Shown one piece after another: positions 63,604-64,000 of a DNA stretch of 64,000 nt. The stretch is from Mailhella massiliensis (GTDB lineage: Bacteria; Desulfobacterota; Desulfovibrionia; Desulfovibrionales; Desulfovibrionaceae). Under the pieces are notes generated by a model. The model saw only the letters and a program-made list of their open reading frames with translations, had not been told where the DNA came from and did no database searches. The stretch is taken from positions 1,128,624 to 1,192,623 of the forward strand of contig NZ_LT706952.1 of assembly GCF_900155525.1 (NCBI RefSeq). The letters run 5' to 3'. The position numbers and the translations under genes were made by a program. Position 1 is the first letter of the stretch. Every line of letters begins with the position of its first letter.

Positions 63604-64000
63604 CTACTTCACGATTTCCGTACCCACGCCCTGGTCGGTGAGAAGCTCCAGAAGGAGGCAGTTCTCCACGCGGCCGTCCACGATGGTCACCTTGTCCACG
63701 CCCTGGCGTATGGCGTTCATGCAGCAGTTGATCTTGGGAATCATGCCGCCGGTAAGGGTGCCGTCGGCAAGCAGACGCCCGGCGTCGGCGGAGTCGATGT
63801 GTTCGATGAGGTTGCCCTGCTTGTCCAGAATGCCCGCCACGTCGGTGAGCATGAGCAGGCGACGGGCCTTGAGCGCGCCGGCCACGGCGCCGGCCACGGA
63901 GTCGGCGTTGATGTTGTAGGTATTGCCGTCCTCATCCACGCCCACGGGGGCGATGACGGGCACGAAATCGTCGTTGATGAGCGAGCGCAGAAGCTGCACG
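63604..64000 (-). CDS. argB: Acetylglutamate kinase (3' part, cut by window edge)
   Basis: The last 131 residues of ArgB are visible, including the [15 protein letters not shown] core and the TGGMIPKI motif that contacts the nucleotide, and a final VTIVDGR segment. It phosphorylates N-acetylglutamate, the second step of arginine synthesis. The 5' part lies beyond base 64000. It is separated from argC by 24 kb, so the arginine genes are dispersed. Confidence 0.93.
   Translation of the reverse strand, partial: VQLLRSLINDDFVPVIAPVGVDEDGNTYNINADSVAGAVAGALKARRLLMLTDVAGILDKQGNLIEHIDSADAGRLLADGTLTGGMIPKINCCMNAIRQGVDKVTIVDGRVENCLLLELLTDQGVGTEIVK

Overview
The window is GC-rich, densely coded DNA. 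Its content points to an anaerobic, sulfite-reducing member of the Desulfovibrionaceae (Bilophila/Mailhella-like). That placement is inferred from three glycyl radical enzymes (GREs) with activases, sigma-54 control, a TRAP transporter, a probable selenoprotein and a TauE/SafE exporter. No rRNA, tRNA or CRISPR array was found.

Region 1 (180-14490, all minus strand) is the most interesting part. Its gene order in transcription is a sulfite-lyase-type GRE, a YihU-like reductase, an L-fucose-isomerase-like protein, a GH31 glycosidase, TRAP DctQ-DctM-DctP, a mutarotase, a class II aldolase and a YihV-like sugar kinase. Together this reads as a sulfo-EMP-type route from a sulfosugar (probably sulfoquinovose) through sulfofructose, sulfofructose-1-phosphate, sulfolactaldehyde and dihydroxypropanesulfonate (DHPS) to sulfite. 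Region 2 (15155-21625) holds a GlcG/HbpS-like protein, a sigma-54 activator, an IS200-type insertion, a GRE activase and a second, almost identical copy of the GRE. Both GRE copies have matching sigma-54 promoters and matching upstream motifs.

Region 3 (22133-29780) carries a DUF4037/TPR/DUF4125/Usp operon, an amidohydrolase-fold protein without its usual metal ligands, tmk, a YhaM-like nuclease, surE and a class II aldolase. Region 4 (30259-38335) carries tandem Fe-S flavoenzymes of the 2,4-dienoyl-CoA reductase type, two LysR regulators and a DASS-type anion transporter. A nearly identical 40-bp operator-like element sits upstream of both the flavoenzymes and the transporter.

Region 5 (38494-47027) is mostly housekeeping: argC, a DUF1844 protein, an FG-GAP protein and two methyltransferases. 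It also has a large fusion of an endonuclease Q-like PHP module to a UvrD-type helicase that ends in a beta-clamp-binding motif. Region 6 (47093-53877) is a third GRE operon with its own divergent sigma-54 activator. It contains a GRE lacking the usual Cys-x-Glu pair, its activase, a HesB-like selenoprotein (in-frame UGA followed by a SECIS-like hairpin), the cysteine paralog of that protein, and a DUF169 protein. Region 7 (54497-64000) has an APC permease, a TauE/SafE exporter, menA, a TetR/FMN-reductase pair, glnS, thiC, a secreted protein and the 3' part of argB.

Family calls and motifs were read by eye. Comparisons with E. coli YihV, YihU, YihQ and fdhF rest on remembered sequences and should be confirmed by alignment.
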